Shown here piece after piece: positions 1 through 14,262 of a stretch of 64,000 nt of DNA. The position numbers and the translations under genes were made by a program. The stretch's first letter is position 1. Each line of letters begins with the position of its first letter. Origin of the DNA: Aulostomus chinensis (taxonomy: Eukaryota; Chordata; Actinopteri; Syngnathiformes; Aulostomidae); NCBI GenBank assembly GCA_037954235.1, contig JBBMOA010000015.1, forward strand, positions 8,044,501-8,108,500. The letters are read 5' to 3'. The notes beneath the pieces were generated by a model. That model worked only from the letters and a program-made list of their open reading frames with translations, was not told the DNA's origin and did no database searches.

Positions 1-2934
1 ATCGCAGTCGTTAAATTCAAGTTTCACAAGTTCCCACAATCATTTGAGGCTTGAAAAAACACAATTTCCCCTTCTGATGAGAATATTTTTGATTTGTATA
101 TTCATTAACCATCAGTTACAGCTGGCAAATTGAAAGTTGGTACGAAAAAGTAGTTATTTTGAACAACATTGGGTCAGAAATATTGTTTGCAGTGGCTTAT
201 TAGCTGAGAAATACCTTTACTACGAAGTTAATTATTTACACAGCAATTCTAAACGGGAAGTTATTCTAGAACCAGAGCCACTCTGAAGCTGGACGTTCAC
301 TGTTGAGCGCCTTAATTTAATGTCAGTAGGTGGGAACTGCCTGATGGGAAACACATAAACCCAACAACCCAATCGTCCATCCATTTCTGTCCAGGCTCGT
401 CTCCTGCAGAGTCGCAGCAGGCCGATCACAGTAATCCAAAATAAAACTCGCAAGTTATATTTATAAGTCTGTGTCAGTTGTAAAGAGTGCAGGAATTTAG
501 GCTTTTGCTCACACCAGGTAAATCTTTTATGGGAAATGGTTTGTGTTTTTTGCTATGCAGCACTCAAGCAGAAGTTTATGGAAGGAAGTGCACCTTCTAT
601 AATTTATGTTCTAACTATAAAAGTTTGTATCCGGCAGCTACTCTCATTTGCTTGTCAGCTTTTTGATTGCGAAATTAAAATTTGCCTTATGTTAATTTCA
701 CTTCACTGTGATAATGTCCTCAATCTGATGAAATCAAATATTCCTGAGTAATTTTCCTAGTTTTCCCAGTCAGATTGCTTATGAAGATGTATTTTTACGT
801 CAGGTAGAGCATTTAATGGCCGAAGACACTCACAGCTCTACTTTCTGTTCCCACACTGCTACAATGTCCAGGTTGTACACTCTGAACAACATAAGCACAT
901 TAACACACCCTCTGTAGAAGAAACAGACCTGAATACATGAGTTCTGAACAACACAAACATGTCCACAGATGTCCAGACAGCTTGAATCCCTGTGGAGCAA
1001 AATTTTGGGACATGGACATCCTAACAGAGTCCAAGTGAACACTTTCAGAGAACATTTGCATGATGTGGACACTCCAAGCACTGCAGAAAACCCCAGCACT
1101 TTATTATGACCTCCGAGGACTTTAACCATGTGAGACTAGATGATTATTTCTTCTTTCCTGACCAACTGTAAGCTAACAAAATAATTTCCCTGCGGGGGTC
1201 AGTTTTGTGTTTTGGAATAAGTTGTTACTGTTGCTGGTCATTTTGTGTTGAAACCAAATTTGACAAATGTCTGATCGTCCTGGAACGATGCTGAAGGTTA
1301 CTGTAGGTTCTCAAAAGGAACAGGTGAGTTGAGAAGTGCAATTTCACCATCGGAGGGCACTAGAGGCTCCACACCTTTGAGATCCATAAATTAAAAACTG
1401 AGCTGAAACCATTGTTGACAAATCTGAAAATTTCTCTAGAAATCGGGATCTCATACTCTTAGAACAATATATAATTGGGAAACAACACAAACTTTTTTTG
1501 GCACTCAACCGCAGTATAATGTGAGTCATGTTGGCAAGCAAGATGCAACACAACAGAGGTTTGTGAATTTGCAGTCTGTAATATGAGAGATGGATACTTG
1601 GCATGTGAAATGACATGTTCAGATTTAGCCAGTTTCTGAGTTGGCATTGTCTGATTGATTCCATACATTCCCTCTGGTTTTGCGTTTAAGAAAACAAATG
1701 GCCTGTTACTCAATACACAACACATCCTGTATTACAGTTTGGTCAATCCAGGATGTTGTTTGTGGAAAAACCAGTTCCTCTGCAACTTGACGGTTCAAGA
1801 ATTTCAGTTTTGTTCTTGATTATGTATTTATTTTTGATGAAGCTACAAGGAGACTCACTGCCCCCTAAAAACTCCATGCTGATCCTCAGAACATCCAGCC
1901 AGCTCTGCACCAATCCCGTGCCAGGTGCCCCTGTTGTTGCGTGATCAGACAGGCTCAGGGGCCCCCGGTCGCACTGGCTGACTCCACTTCTTTACAATGG
2001 GGTCTTCCGCTGTCACAGTCACAGCCATGGTCCTGAATTTTTGTACACACATATACACACAGTCACTACCCCTCCATCGCACACACTCAAAAGAGGCTGG
2101 AGCCGGGGACGGGTGGGGTGGGGGGGGGCAAATGGGGATAGCCCCGACCGGAGGCACGCTTCTAGACTTGTGGATGAGGCAGAAAAGCCATTATGGATTG
2201 TTATGGTTGGCTGATCGCTCCCTTTCAGCTGCTGAGCTGCACACAAAAGCAGCAGGCAGAAGCTAAAATAATGGATCTCTCTTCCACACACCCCCTCTGG
2301 AGCGTATCTGACTTTATGTGATCACAAATGGATGTTGGGGTGGTGGAGGGTTTGCAGTTAGCCCGCATGTGTGCTTATGTGTGTGCATGTTTGAACATAT
2401 GAAAGAGAAACCACAAGAATGTCATATTTATTTATCTATGCAGATGCAGGCGAGCATTTGTTGAGACGCTGAAGAAAAATGGAATGGACAAAAAACGTGC
2501 ATGGAGCTCTAAGGGTATTAGTATGATCCTCAGGTGTTACCAGGGAAACAAAGCTATATTTAGTAGAACACACACATGATCTGTCTCCCTTGCTCTCATC
2601 GCTCTGTGTCTCTCACACACAAACATAAATGCATGCATGCGTGAACTCCCTTTCCAACATGAAAACGCGTCACATCTCATGAATGGAGGAGACGCTGTTT
2701 GTGTTGTTAAATTGCGTCAAACGCTCATTGATGATTCTTATCGCTCAGGAAGAATTAGCAGACAGAGAGATTATTTTAATTTAAAGACAAAATATATTTG
2801 ACTAATTGCACTTAATTCGTCAGTCCTATTATTTTAAAGGATGTTAACCTTTATTGCTAACATAATGACAAAAGAACATTGGCTCTTGTTATGTCATTGG
2901 ACTTCAGTGATATTGACTGCACTGCCATTTAACC
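1..2934. other. Intergenic DNA 3' of fgf1, no gene seen
   Basis: No family-like reading frame was recognised. The frames present are short and composition-driven. A G-rich run lies near 2112-2128. The AT-rich unique stretch 2640-2930 is discussed as a candidate conserved element. Confidence 0.6.
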
Positions 2935-3110
2935 TTTAGAGGGTTGCAGGGAGTGGGGGTGGGGTGGTGGGTGGAGCTAATCCCAACTGACATTGGAAAA
3001 GATGTGGGTTTACCCGGGACTCAAGCTAGTCTCAAGCTTACACAGAGACAATCATTCACACCTACATTTAACTGAACCTGTATGGTTCCAGGAGCCCAAA
3101 TCGGTAAAAT
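2935..3110 (-). repeat. Decayed copy of the shared SINE 3' region
   Basis: In the minus orientation it retains, in order, remnants of the tail region of the SINEs annotated at 26034 and 37092: a degenerate ggagct-aatcccaactgacatt block, a degenerate accctgg-equivalent block, then cacagagacaatcattcacacctaca. It is highly diverged, so it is an old copy. A separate (CATC)n run lies at about 3191-3211. Confidence 0.5.
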
Positions 3111-4111
3111 CTAGACAAACTGAAACAGGTTTGAACTTCCTCTGTTTGAGGTGATACTGCAAACAATTGTAAATCCATTCTGCCCGCCCACCATCCATCC
3201 ATCCATCCATCAATCTATAAATAGACCCGGATCCATTTATAGCTCAATGACACATTGTGATGCCTGAGTGCTGCTTCTTAGTAAGATGACACATCTCAGT
3301 CAATGCAAGAACTGGACAACAGGATCAAACCGCCGGATTGTTTAATGCCATGAAAATATGCATTTGTAAAAAAAACCCAGCAACAACAACAACAACAACA
3401 AAAAAACAACCTTTTTTTTTTTTTAGCTGTTATCCTGTGCGACCACATCTTGTCACTTCGAAAGGCCACATGACTGTCCACGCTGGCTGTGACAGAATCA
3501 AACCTGTGACCTTTTAGTCAGACTAATTGGACCTTTTAATAGGAAGAGCTCAGTATGCCATAGGCCACCTGGAATCCAGGGTGCATGTTCAAAGAGCAGT
3601 ACATTTTTCACATTATGTTAACTTGTATCATCGTTTGAGAAAAAGAAACATTTCTGTAGCCGTTGTGTTTATTTCCATATCACTTCCTGAAATGTACCAA
3701 AAAGTGTTCTAATAATCGCTTGTTTGAAATGTGAAAATGTTCAGAAACAGTATTTTTCTGCTGGCTCAGAATGTGCAGAAGACAAGATCCAAAACATGAT
3801 GTCTGTTCAACTTAATCGGAAACGCCACCGGCTTGTTTTCCCAATGTTAACATGTGCCGTAAAAGATGTAAACATTCGTGCTTATTTTATAGATCACATT
3901 TGGAAACATTCATCATCAACATTCTCAGTCGCTACTCCCCTTTTCCCCGATATTCCCAAACTTTGTCTTTTTTTTTCCGGAATTAATGCAACAAGGCCGA
4001 TAGCAGCCAGCATCAAAGAACAATAATAACTCTCAAAGTACTGAACTGAAAGTCATTTCTTGATGCTTCCTTCCATTTTAGCTGGTCGAAGGCTGTAGAT
4101 GGCCAATAGGA

Positions 4112-4163
4112 TGTGTGTGTGTGTGTGTATTTGTGAATATTCTCAGTTATCCAGGTCATCGTA

Positions 4164-4211
<48 letters not shown>
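4112..4211. repeat. (GT)n microsatellite pair
   Basis: Two runs, 4112-4128 and 4164-4211, separated by 35 bp containing gaatattctcagttatccag, a motif I have seen flanking microsatellites in other fish sequences. Confidence 0.95.
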
Positions 4212-4214
<3 letters not shown>

Positions 4215-6176
4215 ACTAGCAGCGGCTATTTCTCCCTCTGTGTGAAAAAACTACCCTGATGAAGCGCCTGCTGAGTTTGATCGATAATGCTCAAACAGTG
4301 CAACTTTTATCAGAGCAGAAACATCGGCGACGCGATCAGCAGTTCGTCTCTCATTTAATCAATTTCACAAGACAGCTGAAAATCACCAACTTGGTCTGCA
4401 TCAGAGACGACAGCGCATATTCCCTTTGGTGTTTTTTTTTTTCTTTTTTTATCTATGTCAGAAGTATACACAGAATGATTCACATCAAGATAAACCACAG
4501 TGGTTGAGAGAAGGAGCAAACTTGATTTACAACATCACATACACAGGCGGTGGTATTATAGTCCGGACCAGTCCTCTGAGCTGTTTCCCACCCAGTTTGA
4601 TAAGAGAACTCAACTGACTCAATCCTCCAACAGTTATTTCCTCTCATTGTTTTGTGATTCAAAGTCACATGCTTGCACACAATTGACTGTAGATGATGCA
4701 TTTTCCACTGAAGTTGTATTTTCTTGTTTATTCCACCCAAGTGACGTTAATCAAAAGTATTTTTAGGCTGTCGGTGCGTTGTCAGCTGAAGGTTAAGTAT
4801 TGCTATTTGATACGCAATGGCCTGTTGAATTAAAATCACCTAATTTCTCTAGGTGAGACTTGTTGAAAATATATGTCTCCCCACTTTCCTCTCGCTTTTC
4901 ATGTTTTATTTCTCTTGTAACTGATCTGCTTGGATGTTCTCAGCAATATAAAGATGATGGGAGAAAGTTCTTCACAGCAAAAAGTATTCCTCATCTTTGT
5001 GAAAATGCGACCTGTCTGACAGAGGTCATTTTTTAGGTTCAAGGAAAAAGGGAAGTGCTTTCTTTTCTATGTGTAGGAGTGTGAGTCTGTGAGGTTCTTG
5101 ATTCATTTAAACGCTGGGGAATTTGAACCAGTGTTTCTAGAGGTCAGCGAAATACTCATGTCACATGCATGGTGAGGCATCACATGATCAACACTGAATT
5201 AAACTTTGCGGTTTATCCCAGCCTCGCTCTCAACCTTCAGGGATGACTCCTTGTTTTTCGTTTAGTTCCAAGTTGGATCGATATTTTGTCGTGTCTGGAA
5301 AACTCACCAAATAGCTGCAATTGCTTTTATTAACTTTCAAGGCTTCACTTAATTGCATTGCAGCCCAATCGCATTTATTTACCATGTTAAAGTCTGAAAA
5401 ATCCCCCTCTTTTAACTGAAATTTATCACTATGAACATTTGTAATCACCCAGACTATTTTGCCAGATTATTACTGACATTTGAGATTTTTTTCTCTTGGT
5501 CCGAATTGATTAAATTTGTCTTCTGGACTAGTGTTCTAGACTAGTAGTCTTTCTACAAACTCTATACATAAAAATCTTTGAGATTAGCTCTGTTTTTGGT
5601 AATGACCACGTTTTAATTTTAATGTTGTTTTTTTTTTCTTTTAAATTGGTGATGCATTGAATCATCATGCTGATCGAATAAAAATCCCTTTTAGCTGAAG
5701 CTATTTTATGTGCAAATCTTTCCCGCTTTCTACTTCACAGCTTAACCTGCACCAGCATGCATCCTATTTCCACTTGTTTGTCAGCCATGTAAGTTAAAGA
5801 TTCACTTCATCAGAAATTGAAAAACAAAACCGAACAAAAGAGTTTTCACCTCTGACTAACCTTTATGGGTTATCTGAGACAGTGGAACAGTGGAAATAAG
5901 TATATCATTCAGGTTTAAGTGAGAACTAACGGTCTCAACTCAGGATACTGTCTCCCCCATATGGGTAACATTTCTCATCAAGGAGCAAGGCCTTGATCTG
6001 GGTCTGCTGTCAGTACTGATAATGAGTGACTCTTGGTCATGTGTGAGTAATAAAACCCAGCACACTGTTTATTTCCTCAACCTGACCTCCTTTCAGTGCA
6101 CGCATAACTGGGATTATTACACCAACCACAGCCATCGCTTTCAGAGCTCTGTTTTTAACGCATGCCATATAAAGTA

Positions 6177-6179
<3 letters not shown>

Positions 6180-6216
<37 letters not shown>
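6180..6216. repeat. (GT)n microsatellite
   Basis: Uninterrupted GT dinucleotide repeat. Confidence 0.95.
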
Positions 6217-6217
<1 letters not shown>

Positions 6218-6540
6218 CTGACAGTAACAGCTTGAATGCAGTTAGAGGTAAACAGTCCATTCATCATGATTAGCTGTGACGTCAGAAACACTTTTGACAC
6301 ATTCTCAAACACCTCACCTCATTTTGCCCTCCTCTGTCTTTTCCTCTCATTTTCTTTTCTTATCTCTCGACTTTTTCTCTCCATTCTGTCATCTCATTTC
6401 TTTCCCTCCCACTCTTGCAGCCCCCCCCCCCTTCCTCTCCGGCCTTCCCATGGGCCCACAGGAGATGATAAGGTGATGTCATACCTCCGCTTCCTGGGGA
6501 TGTGAGTAACTGTACACTATGTGCCTTGGGCCATAGCTGG

Positions 6541-6542
<2 letters not shown>

Positions 6543-6621
<79 letters not shown>
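6543..6621. repeat. (GT)n microsatellite, about 79 bp
   Basis: Perfect GT repeat, one of the longest in the window. Confidence 0.97.
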
Positions 6622-6622
<1 letters not shown>

Positions 6623-9333
6623 CAATGGCAAAAGAGAGAGAAAGAGAGCGTGCGAGTGCTGGAACTTAGAGACAATGATCAGTCACAAAGCCTCTTCACA
6701 CACATAACCTGACATATGGCATCCAATACTAATATATACACATCACATTTACAACTTTTGATATGTGGTTTGTTTGCGCTGTGTTCGTGGAAAAACACGA
6801 TTGTATTTTACACCTTATAACATTACATTTTTACACATTACATTTCAATGCAAATGTTAAATGAATCAAGAAACAAAACCTGTATTAGAAAGGCCCTGCA
6901 GATCACTAAGACTCTTCGCCTGTACAAAGCACTGTTAACCAATGTCATTTGTTTTACAAATACAAAAGCAAGCACCTATCAAACAAAGACAACCTATCAA
7001 CCAAACTGTTCCCCTTCGACCTTTGTAGTTGTACTTCTGCAGTGGGTCCAAACGTGGGTTGCTTTTACCCCTTAGAGGACAGGAAGACAGGAAAGGTGTA
7101 ACCTGGCCTTGAGCTCATGTCCTTTGCATGGGAGGTGGAGTTGGTTCCACACAGGAGGCCAAAATCCCTGTGTGCTAACATCCATCTGTCCGTGAGGAGG
7201 CACCTGCTGGCTACTTAAGCACAGGTGCACGGATCGCCCCGCTCAAGTTGTTGCCAGTTCATAGGATTATGCACAAATAACCGTGCATAACTTTCCACAA
7301 GGTATCATGTGACTGTTTTAGGAAAATATTTTGCATCATTCCACACACGTACAGTACAGCAGGTCTTAAAAGCAATTCATACTTTTGTGTCAATGTGTTG
7401 ATGCCGTTGCCTCTCTGGACCACTGTTGGACCAAACATCTAAACTAAGCTCCTGAAAAGTGGAGTCAGACAGTTTCCAGTGGAACCAGGTACCAGTTCAC
7501 TGTAGGTGAGGATGTCACCGGATTTAGGAGCCCAAACGTTGTGGGTGTAAATGGATGGTGGTAGCTTAAGAAAGGAGAGGTATGGAAGTGTTTGTGGAGG
7601 ACTTTTACCCAGATGCAGTGGCTGTGATAATAAATTACACCAAAACATAAAAAAGAACAGATCCAGTAATATTGGATCTTGTCAATACAATGTTGAAGTT
7701 TTGCAGTTTATTTCATGTAATTCCAAGGTAATAGTCTATGTTATGTGTAGTCTGTGTAATCAGAGTTAAACACTGATTAGTAGAACTGAGTTGTGATTGT
7801 AATGATTGGAGAAGTGGAGATCGGCTTTGGTTGTTTGTCTTTGAAGACCTGGAGTAACATTTAATGAAATCCAGCCGAGCTCTGCTCACTCCTTGTGGTT
7901 GGACAGCTGACTAAACCTCCCACTGTTGTGTTACAGTAACAGACGTGCTATTTTTTGAGCGGGAAGTTCTTGGCGTTCATTTTTAGTAAAATTATACAGA
8001 CAAAGTTTCTGTGAGGGGAGTGGAGAGAACAGTCCGGAACATAGGCAGCCTGAAAATAACCAAAGGACTGGAAAAATAGAGATTCCCTGCTCCTGTTGTC
8101 CCTGTAAGACCTGCCTGTGCCCTCAGCCTGGGGCAGGAACGCTGGACAGCAGCATGAAGCTGTAAAACAATGTTGAAAGTGTGCTTGAAGCAGTTGCCTT
8201 ATAAATCAAACATATGCTGGCACTGCAGTCCTCAGCCTGGGAGCAGCACTTTGAACCGTGATCACGTGGCCCTGTCGCCTCAAACAGGACCAGAGTTGCA
8301 TTCGGCTTGGATGGTTCACTTAAAAGGACGAGACCACGTTGTTTTAAGCCTGTACCACTTTGGCTGAGGTCGTCCAACATGCTTGTCTGTCAACACGTAC
8401 TTGTCAAATCTCCTATTTTCTTTGTTACATTTCCCTTTGTGCTCACTTGGTTTAATTCACACAACTTGAGAAACTCGTTTCTATGCCAGGGAGTGCTGTA
8501 GTTTTAACTGAAATCAGGAACTATATGAATGTGTTTGCTTGCTCATTGAAAATAACCAGACACACCCAAAAGTATGAGTTACAGTTTTATGGTTTAATTA
8601 AGAAAATGAGAGACCTGCCCAAACTTGATTGTTTCCACCATCTTTAGCTGTCAATATCTAACCAAGACATGAAGTTTTGATAAACAAGCACTTATTGAAA
8701 CCATAACCAAAATTCAAAACAAATTCACCCTTTCAACGAGGGGTATTTGGTATATCAAGGATATTTGAGTCTGACTTTGGTGCGCACTTTTACGATCTAA
8801 TAAAATCCACTTCCTCACTATTTGACTGCCAAAAAACTGGTTCTCAGCCAGGAATAATGCTTCCAGAGCAGCAACAATGCTTTTCTGGTCTAGAACCAGC
8901 AACTGCTGATGTCAGAAGCTGGGAGTTGGGATTGTTATGACCATTAAATCCAAAGAAAACTTTGGGACTATTCAATGGAGGTTGTGTAGCATTTGTCTTA
9001 TCCAAAGAAGAAGAAAAAAACCAGACTAGCTGTATTTATTGCAAATGTAGAGTCGGAAAGCCAAAAGCAACACTTGTCAGAGGCGTAGTAGTCCGTCGTT
9101 GTTGTTGGTGTGGCGCTAGTGTGGCTGCGGGACACCCAGACAGTGACGTAATGATGTGGCTCTCAGGGCGATCTCAACATTTAAAAAAATATGATGGCAG
9201 CACCACAAAAACAAAGGTGATTTAAATCAAGTTTAGGACCCTTTTTCATGGTGGGTACACAAGTTCTGTGACTCACTAAGGCCATGAGATGTGCGCCCGG
9301 TTACGAGTGTTAAAACATGAGTAAGTCTGCAGC

Positions 9334-9860
9334 TTGAGGCAGGTCAACAAAGACTGGACAGGTGACTGGTGTCCGAGTCCTAAATCACAATGTTTTTTTG
9401 GCCCTCAACAAAACTTTGCGGCAGTAGAAGGGTGTTCGAGTCCCATTGATTCCCGTTTACAGCGCTGCATTTTACAACTTTACCACAAACCACAATGTTT
9501 TCCGAACCTTAACTGAGAGTTTTCTGTGCCTAAACCTAACCAAATCTTAACTGCACTGACACATCGTAAAACACTTTTTTCCAACTGTAAATGTCATTTC
9601 AAGTCAAGTTTTTATAAACTACAAACCACATTGATTGCCGCTCAGAGCTCTAAGTTATTGAATTAGATTTTGTGTCTCCGCCACATAATTGAGGTTCTTT
9701 TCGTGCCGCCACCATGTCATGCGGCGTTAGGATGTCATCTATGAGATCGGTTTGGTGGCACTTTCGCCCTGAAATAAAGAGAACCCAACTCTGAACGAGC
9801 ACCAGCCAAAAGCTAGCACAAGGTTGATGGAAAATAGAGTACACGATAAGAACCCAATGA
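9334..9860. repeat. Decayed teleost interspersed repeat, class unknown
   Basis: Contains gtgcctaaacctaaccaaatc and ctgaaataaagagaaccca, phrases I associate with a common fish interspersed repeat. Short motifs recur internally: gtgtccgagtcct/gtgttcgagtccc and two cacaatgtttt blocks about 110 bp apart. No TIR or target duplication was found. Confidence 0.35.
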
Positions 9861-11981
9861 CATTTCCGTCATCTTTATTAGCAAGAAGTTCCTCTGTATT
9901 AATCATAAATGTAGCAGTGTGTCTTTAGCATCATCTCTTCTCTATTTGCTTCACCTTTCCATCCCCCCATGCTTCTCCATCACCTCCTCACCTACTGGGG
10001 TCAAGAGACAATGGCCCACTTCAAAAGATCAGTTTGCATTGGACATTCCTCTTTACAATTATAGCTACTCCTCTGGTCGGGACATACACACACACAAAAA
10101 AAGGATGTTGCCTAAAAACAGAAAGGAAAGGAAGTGGGGAAAGAATAAAAAAGGCGGAGCAATGACATGGTCACAGCCACAATCAAACAGTCTGGGTTAT
10201 CTGGGATGTGAGGAATGAGAGGTATTTGCCTTAAATAGGCTTCCAAAGTTTGTTTAGTGATCTATTTTTCCTCCTGTTACACATGTTCTTTTCTTCTTTT
10301 TATTTTCATGTTCTGAATGACAGGAAGGGGAAAGGGAAGAGGAAGAGATAAGAGGTTAAACTTGGACGTTGCTTTCCCGGAGAGGAGACTGGGCAGCGAT
10401 GCAGAGAAGAGTGGGTGTAATGGCTTTGCTTACGCATTCGCTGCCAGAATAGGAATTATTCCATGACGACTTCCAGGGAAATGAAAAGAGGATCCTGTAT
10501 TGCCTTTTGCATCATGTCCTTGACACAAGTGCAGTCATGCCTTTACTTTCTTAATGAGATGAGTGGGCTTTCTGCTCCTTTTGTGCGTTAAAAAAGCCAA
10601 TCCTCTGTATTTTCCAGGTATCAGAAACAGTATAGTTCTTACTAGTCGGAGCTGAGGGGGGGGATGTAAAACTGCACGACACATAAAATAAGATTCAAGA
10701 TATTTTGAAGGGTATGATTAAATTCTAGTTTCTAATTCTAGTGTCCTTGTTTTTTTAGGCAATGGAAGTGCATTTGTGATTCAAGAATGAATGCTGAAAA
10801 ATTTAAGACGATGTGCTGACACATTTATTCCATTCTCATTGAGAAATTTTGCTTACATGTACATGGGAGAAACCTTTCTCGATCCCAATCCAGGAAAGTC
10901 AGTTGTAGCAGCTTCAGGCAGTGAATAAAACAGATAAGAGCAATAAATAAATAAAGAACTGAGAGCACTCGAGGAGGCCAAGTTCACCTCAGCCTAACCC
11001 AGTGTAAAAAAAAAAAACCCAGAAAAATCTTATTTTGCTATCTTAAATGGATCTGCTCTCTTGGCGCTTGTTATGCCCCACCAGGAAGTTTGTTGAAAAT
11101 AGTTATTTTTGTGCAAACTGCACCAAAAACATGATCTCTCGGGTGTGCAGGTAACACCAAATGATAATAGATTTGGAGAAAAAATACAACAACAAAAAAT
11201 GCTAATTACAGCCACTGGCACATGGAGGCACGCCACTATCTATATTTAGATTTCTATGATTTCTGTGTTTTGGAAATTATGGTTATTAGTATAATAATCC
11301 GTATTTTTATTATTTTGTCAATTGTCTGGAAAATCACGTGTTTCCTTCCTGAGAATAAAGTTGCGCCTGACCTTTTGGCTTCTATTTTGATGCCATAATG
11401 GGCTAGAAGTGAATGGTTCTCCAACAGTTTAACAGTGTGTTCTTTCCCTTCGTTGCAAACGTCATCAGGAAGTCCAAAGAGTCGCAGATACTTTGTTTCC
11501 AGCTAAAGGAACCAGAGCGTGTTTCCTGTAGGATGCTTAGCAATATGGGACATCGTATCAGCTGCCGCAGTTTCCAGCGCGTGGTTGTCAATTTTAATAT
11601 CCTGACTGTGTCTATGAATGTTTGAATGTTTTAAATATAATTTTCCATGTGACATGCTGCAGTGTCAGAACAGTCTAAACTCCCAGGATGTTAAAAGGAC
11701 CAGAAAGAGGAATGACTTCACCTCTAATGATTCCATTCAGGATATTTTCGACTATAACAGGCGTCATCGCCGCAGTTGGTCTGTGTGTGAGGATATTTGT
11801 GTATGTGAGACATCACACCTGAGAAGACAGGCCAGCTTCCGATCTGGACAAGGTATGCGTGTGAGTGTGTGTATGTGTGTTTTCGCACCTAAAACAATGG
11901 ATGACAGTTCTCCCAGATTTGCGGAAGCACAAGCAATGATTTAGAATCTTACTCAGAATGTGTGAGACGCTGGGATGAGGA

Positions 11982-12009
<28 letters not shown>
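11982..12009. repeat. (GT)n microsatellite
   Basis: GT repeat followed by gtttgtgtatgtgt, an imperfect continuation. Confidence 0.95.
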
Positions 12010-12012
<3 letters not shown>

Positions 12013-13395
12013 TGTATGTGTAAGTGCCACTGATTACGTGTGTGACTAGTCACCCTATCTATCCTCTCACTTACAGCTTTATACAACAGTTTGCGAGATC
12101 CTCTGAGGAAAGTTGAGTTCTGTGTGAGGACATTGTGCAACACACACATCTCAGTTTACCTCAAGTCCCTTAACACACACGCTATAATGTCTATATTGAG
12201 AAATAAATCAACATTATAGAGGTAATGTGTCACAAATACACTGTACTTCTTATACAGGGAGTCTGTTGGAACATCGCACGAGTTCCTTCTATGCGTCATT
12301 CATATAGTCTGACCGCAGGGCCCCTGTGAAAGCATTGATCATTTGAGAGTTCGCGGAGGACTGCACTGCTGTCACATGACTGCAACATGAACAGAGGGGA
12401 CACATTCACATGACAGAAAAGACTTGGTTCTGCTGTGATACCCTTCAGGCTTATGGTCACGAGCGTCAGCCGTCAATCTGGACCCACGCCAGTTGTGAAT
12501 GTGAAAAAAAAGCCCAAGCTAAAGCGTAAACTGAACATGAATATAAAAAGGCTCGATATCTATCACCTTATTTTAGTTTTGTTCGAAACAACTGAATTTT
12601 GTCTGATCAGGTAGCAAATTTAAACATGATGAACTGGCAAAACCGATATGCAAATTAGTTCCAATTTTATTTTGTTGTAAAGTCCTTCTTTTACTTATGT
12701 AAAATTAGTTGGAATCACAGCTCATGGAACGTGTGCTGGTAAATCTTTGCCTGGGTACGGTTGATAGCCGTTAAATGCTAAATGTCAAAGTAAACAGCTA
12801 AACGGTGTTGATTGACAGGCTGTGAGTCACAGCAGAAGCTAGAAATGTTGAAACCATCAATCACTAAACCAAGTAGGAAGACAGAGGATGATAAAAATGT
12901 AATTCTTCTTCAGTAACTTGATTTTTATCCTTGCTTAAATTTATACAATGATGGTATTTTTACTCCCAACAACCAAATAAAGGCGACACGAAGGCACCAC
13001 TGGTATGTACCATCAAAAAATGTTCATACTGTTAAGTTCAAGCTAAAATTCTGCATAACGTTGCGTAGTCATTCTGTAGTTAAATACTAAGAGGCCTTTT
13101 GGTTGACAAATGCCTTTAGCTCGTACTATGAGGGAAGGCTGCATGTTTGGAGCCCCCGCAGAATGTGTCGATCCAGCACAAATCATCGATTAGGAAAACA
13201 GTTGCCGTAGGGCCGAACCACAAGCATCCGGACGATTCTCTAGATTGTCAAAACGCTCCCCCTCACTTTCTCTGTCCCTACGTTCTTCTCTCCCCTCCAC
13301 GTTCCTCATCGAGCAGGAGCAGATGGGGATGACCATGTCAGCATTTCCAGATGGATCAGCTGACGGATATGCAACCTCTGTTCCTGTTCCTGTTG

Positions 13396-13399
<4 letters not shown>

Positions 13400-13478
<79 letters not shown>
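13400..13478. repeat. (GT)n microsatellite with one interruption
   Basis: Two perfect runs separated by a single GAGT interruption near 13440. Confidence 0.97.
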
Positions 13479-13479
<1 letters not shown>

Positions 13480-14002
13480 TGGCAAAGGTGGAGGATAAAG
13501 GTGAAGGGAAAAGCATACATGGACAAAGCACCTCTGTTTTCATGATGAGGCCACCAGAGCAGCGTGAGAGCAAAAGAAGTGTGAAGAGGAGTAGAGCAAC
13601 CACAGGGGTCTGCAAGTTTTTGTATCCCAAGAAATAGTCATCATTTTGGAAGATAATGACCCATTAAAGGTCTATGTTCTTTCCAACTGTGTATTTCAAA
13701 ACTTTGTGAAGTTGGTCCATGGTCCTACAAAAAATTTCACAGATAATAAAAGTAGATCTGGTCAGATGTAGATTCATGGAAGAGGAAAAGATCATATTTA
13801 ACTGGAAGGAACATGAAAAAGATGGTTTAAAAATTAGGAAGATCAAAAAGAGAAAGAGGGAATGCAAGAAAATGATGAGGAGAAAGCAATAAGACAGACG
13901 GAGGTTGAAAGAGGCAGGAAATTGAGAGACGGACAGGAAGGGGGAGTCAAGAAAGACTGGATAGAGGAAAGAGAGGAGTAACAGATGAGAATGTGTTCCA
14001 GT

Positions 14003-14010
<8 letters not shown>

Positions 14011-14071
<61 letters not shown>

Positions 14072-14198
14072 TGCTAGAAAGGTTTGTGTTGCAGGGATCT
14101 TGGCTGCTGTCAGGCTAGGGGACTCCCAGAGGAAGACAGTCCTTGTTCAGTTTACAGTGAATGATTCCCTTCCTGCCCTGCACAGCCCCACAGGCCCC

Positions 14199-14256
<58 letters not shown>
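14011..14256. repeat. Two long (GT)n microsatellites
   Basis: Runs at 14011-14070 and 14202-14256, the second grading into gcgagtgcgagtgcgtgcgc. About 130 bp of unique DNA separates them. Confidence 0.97.

Positions 14257-14262
<6 letters not shown>

Larger units (their letters stand above)
3220..9330. other. Intergenic DNA with microsatellites, no gene seen
   Basis: Unique-looking AT-rich DNA containing a (CAA)n run near 3379-3400, the (GT)n tracts listed separately, and one exon-like island at 6421-6500. No conserved protein or RNA gene was recognised. Confidence 0.55.

Noticed and set aside
13190..13637. Frames of 130-146 codons around the (GT)n tract
   Set aside because: Inflated by the dinucleotide repeat, which has no stop codons in most frames; the flanks have no homology.
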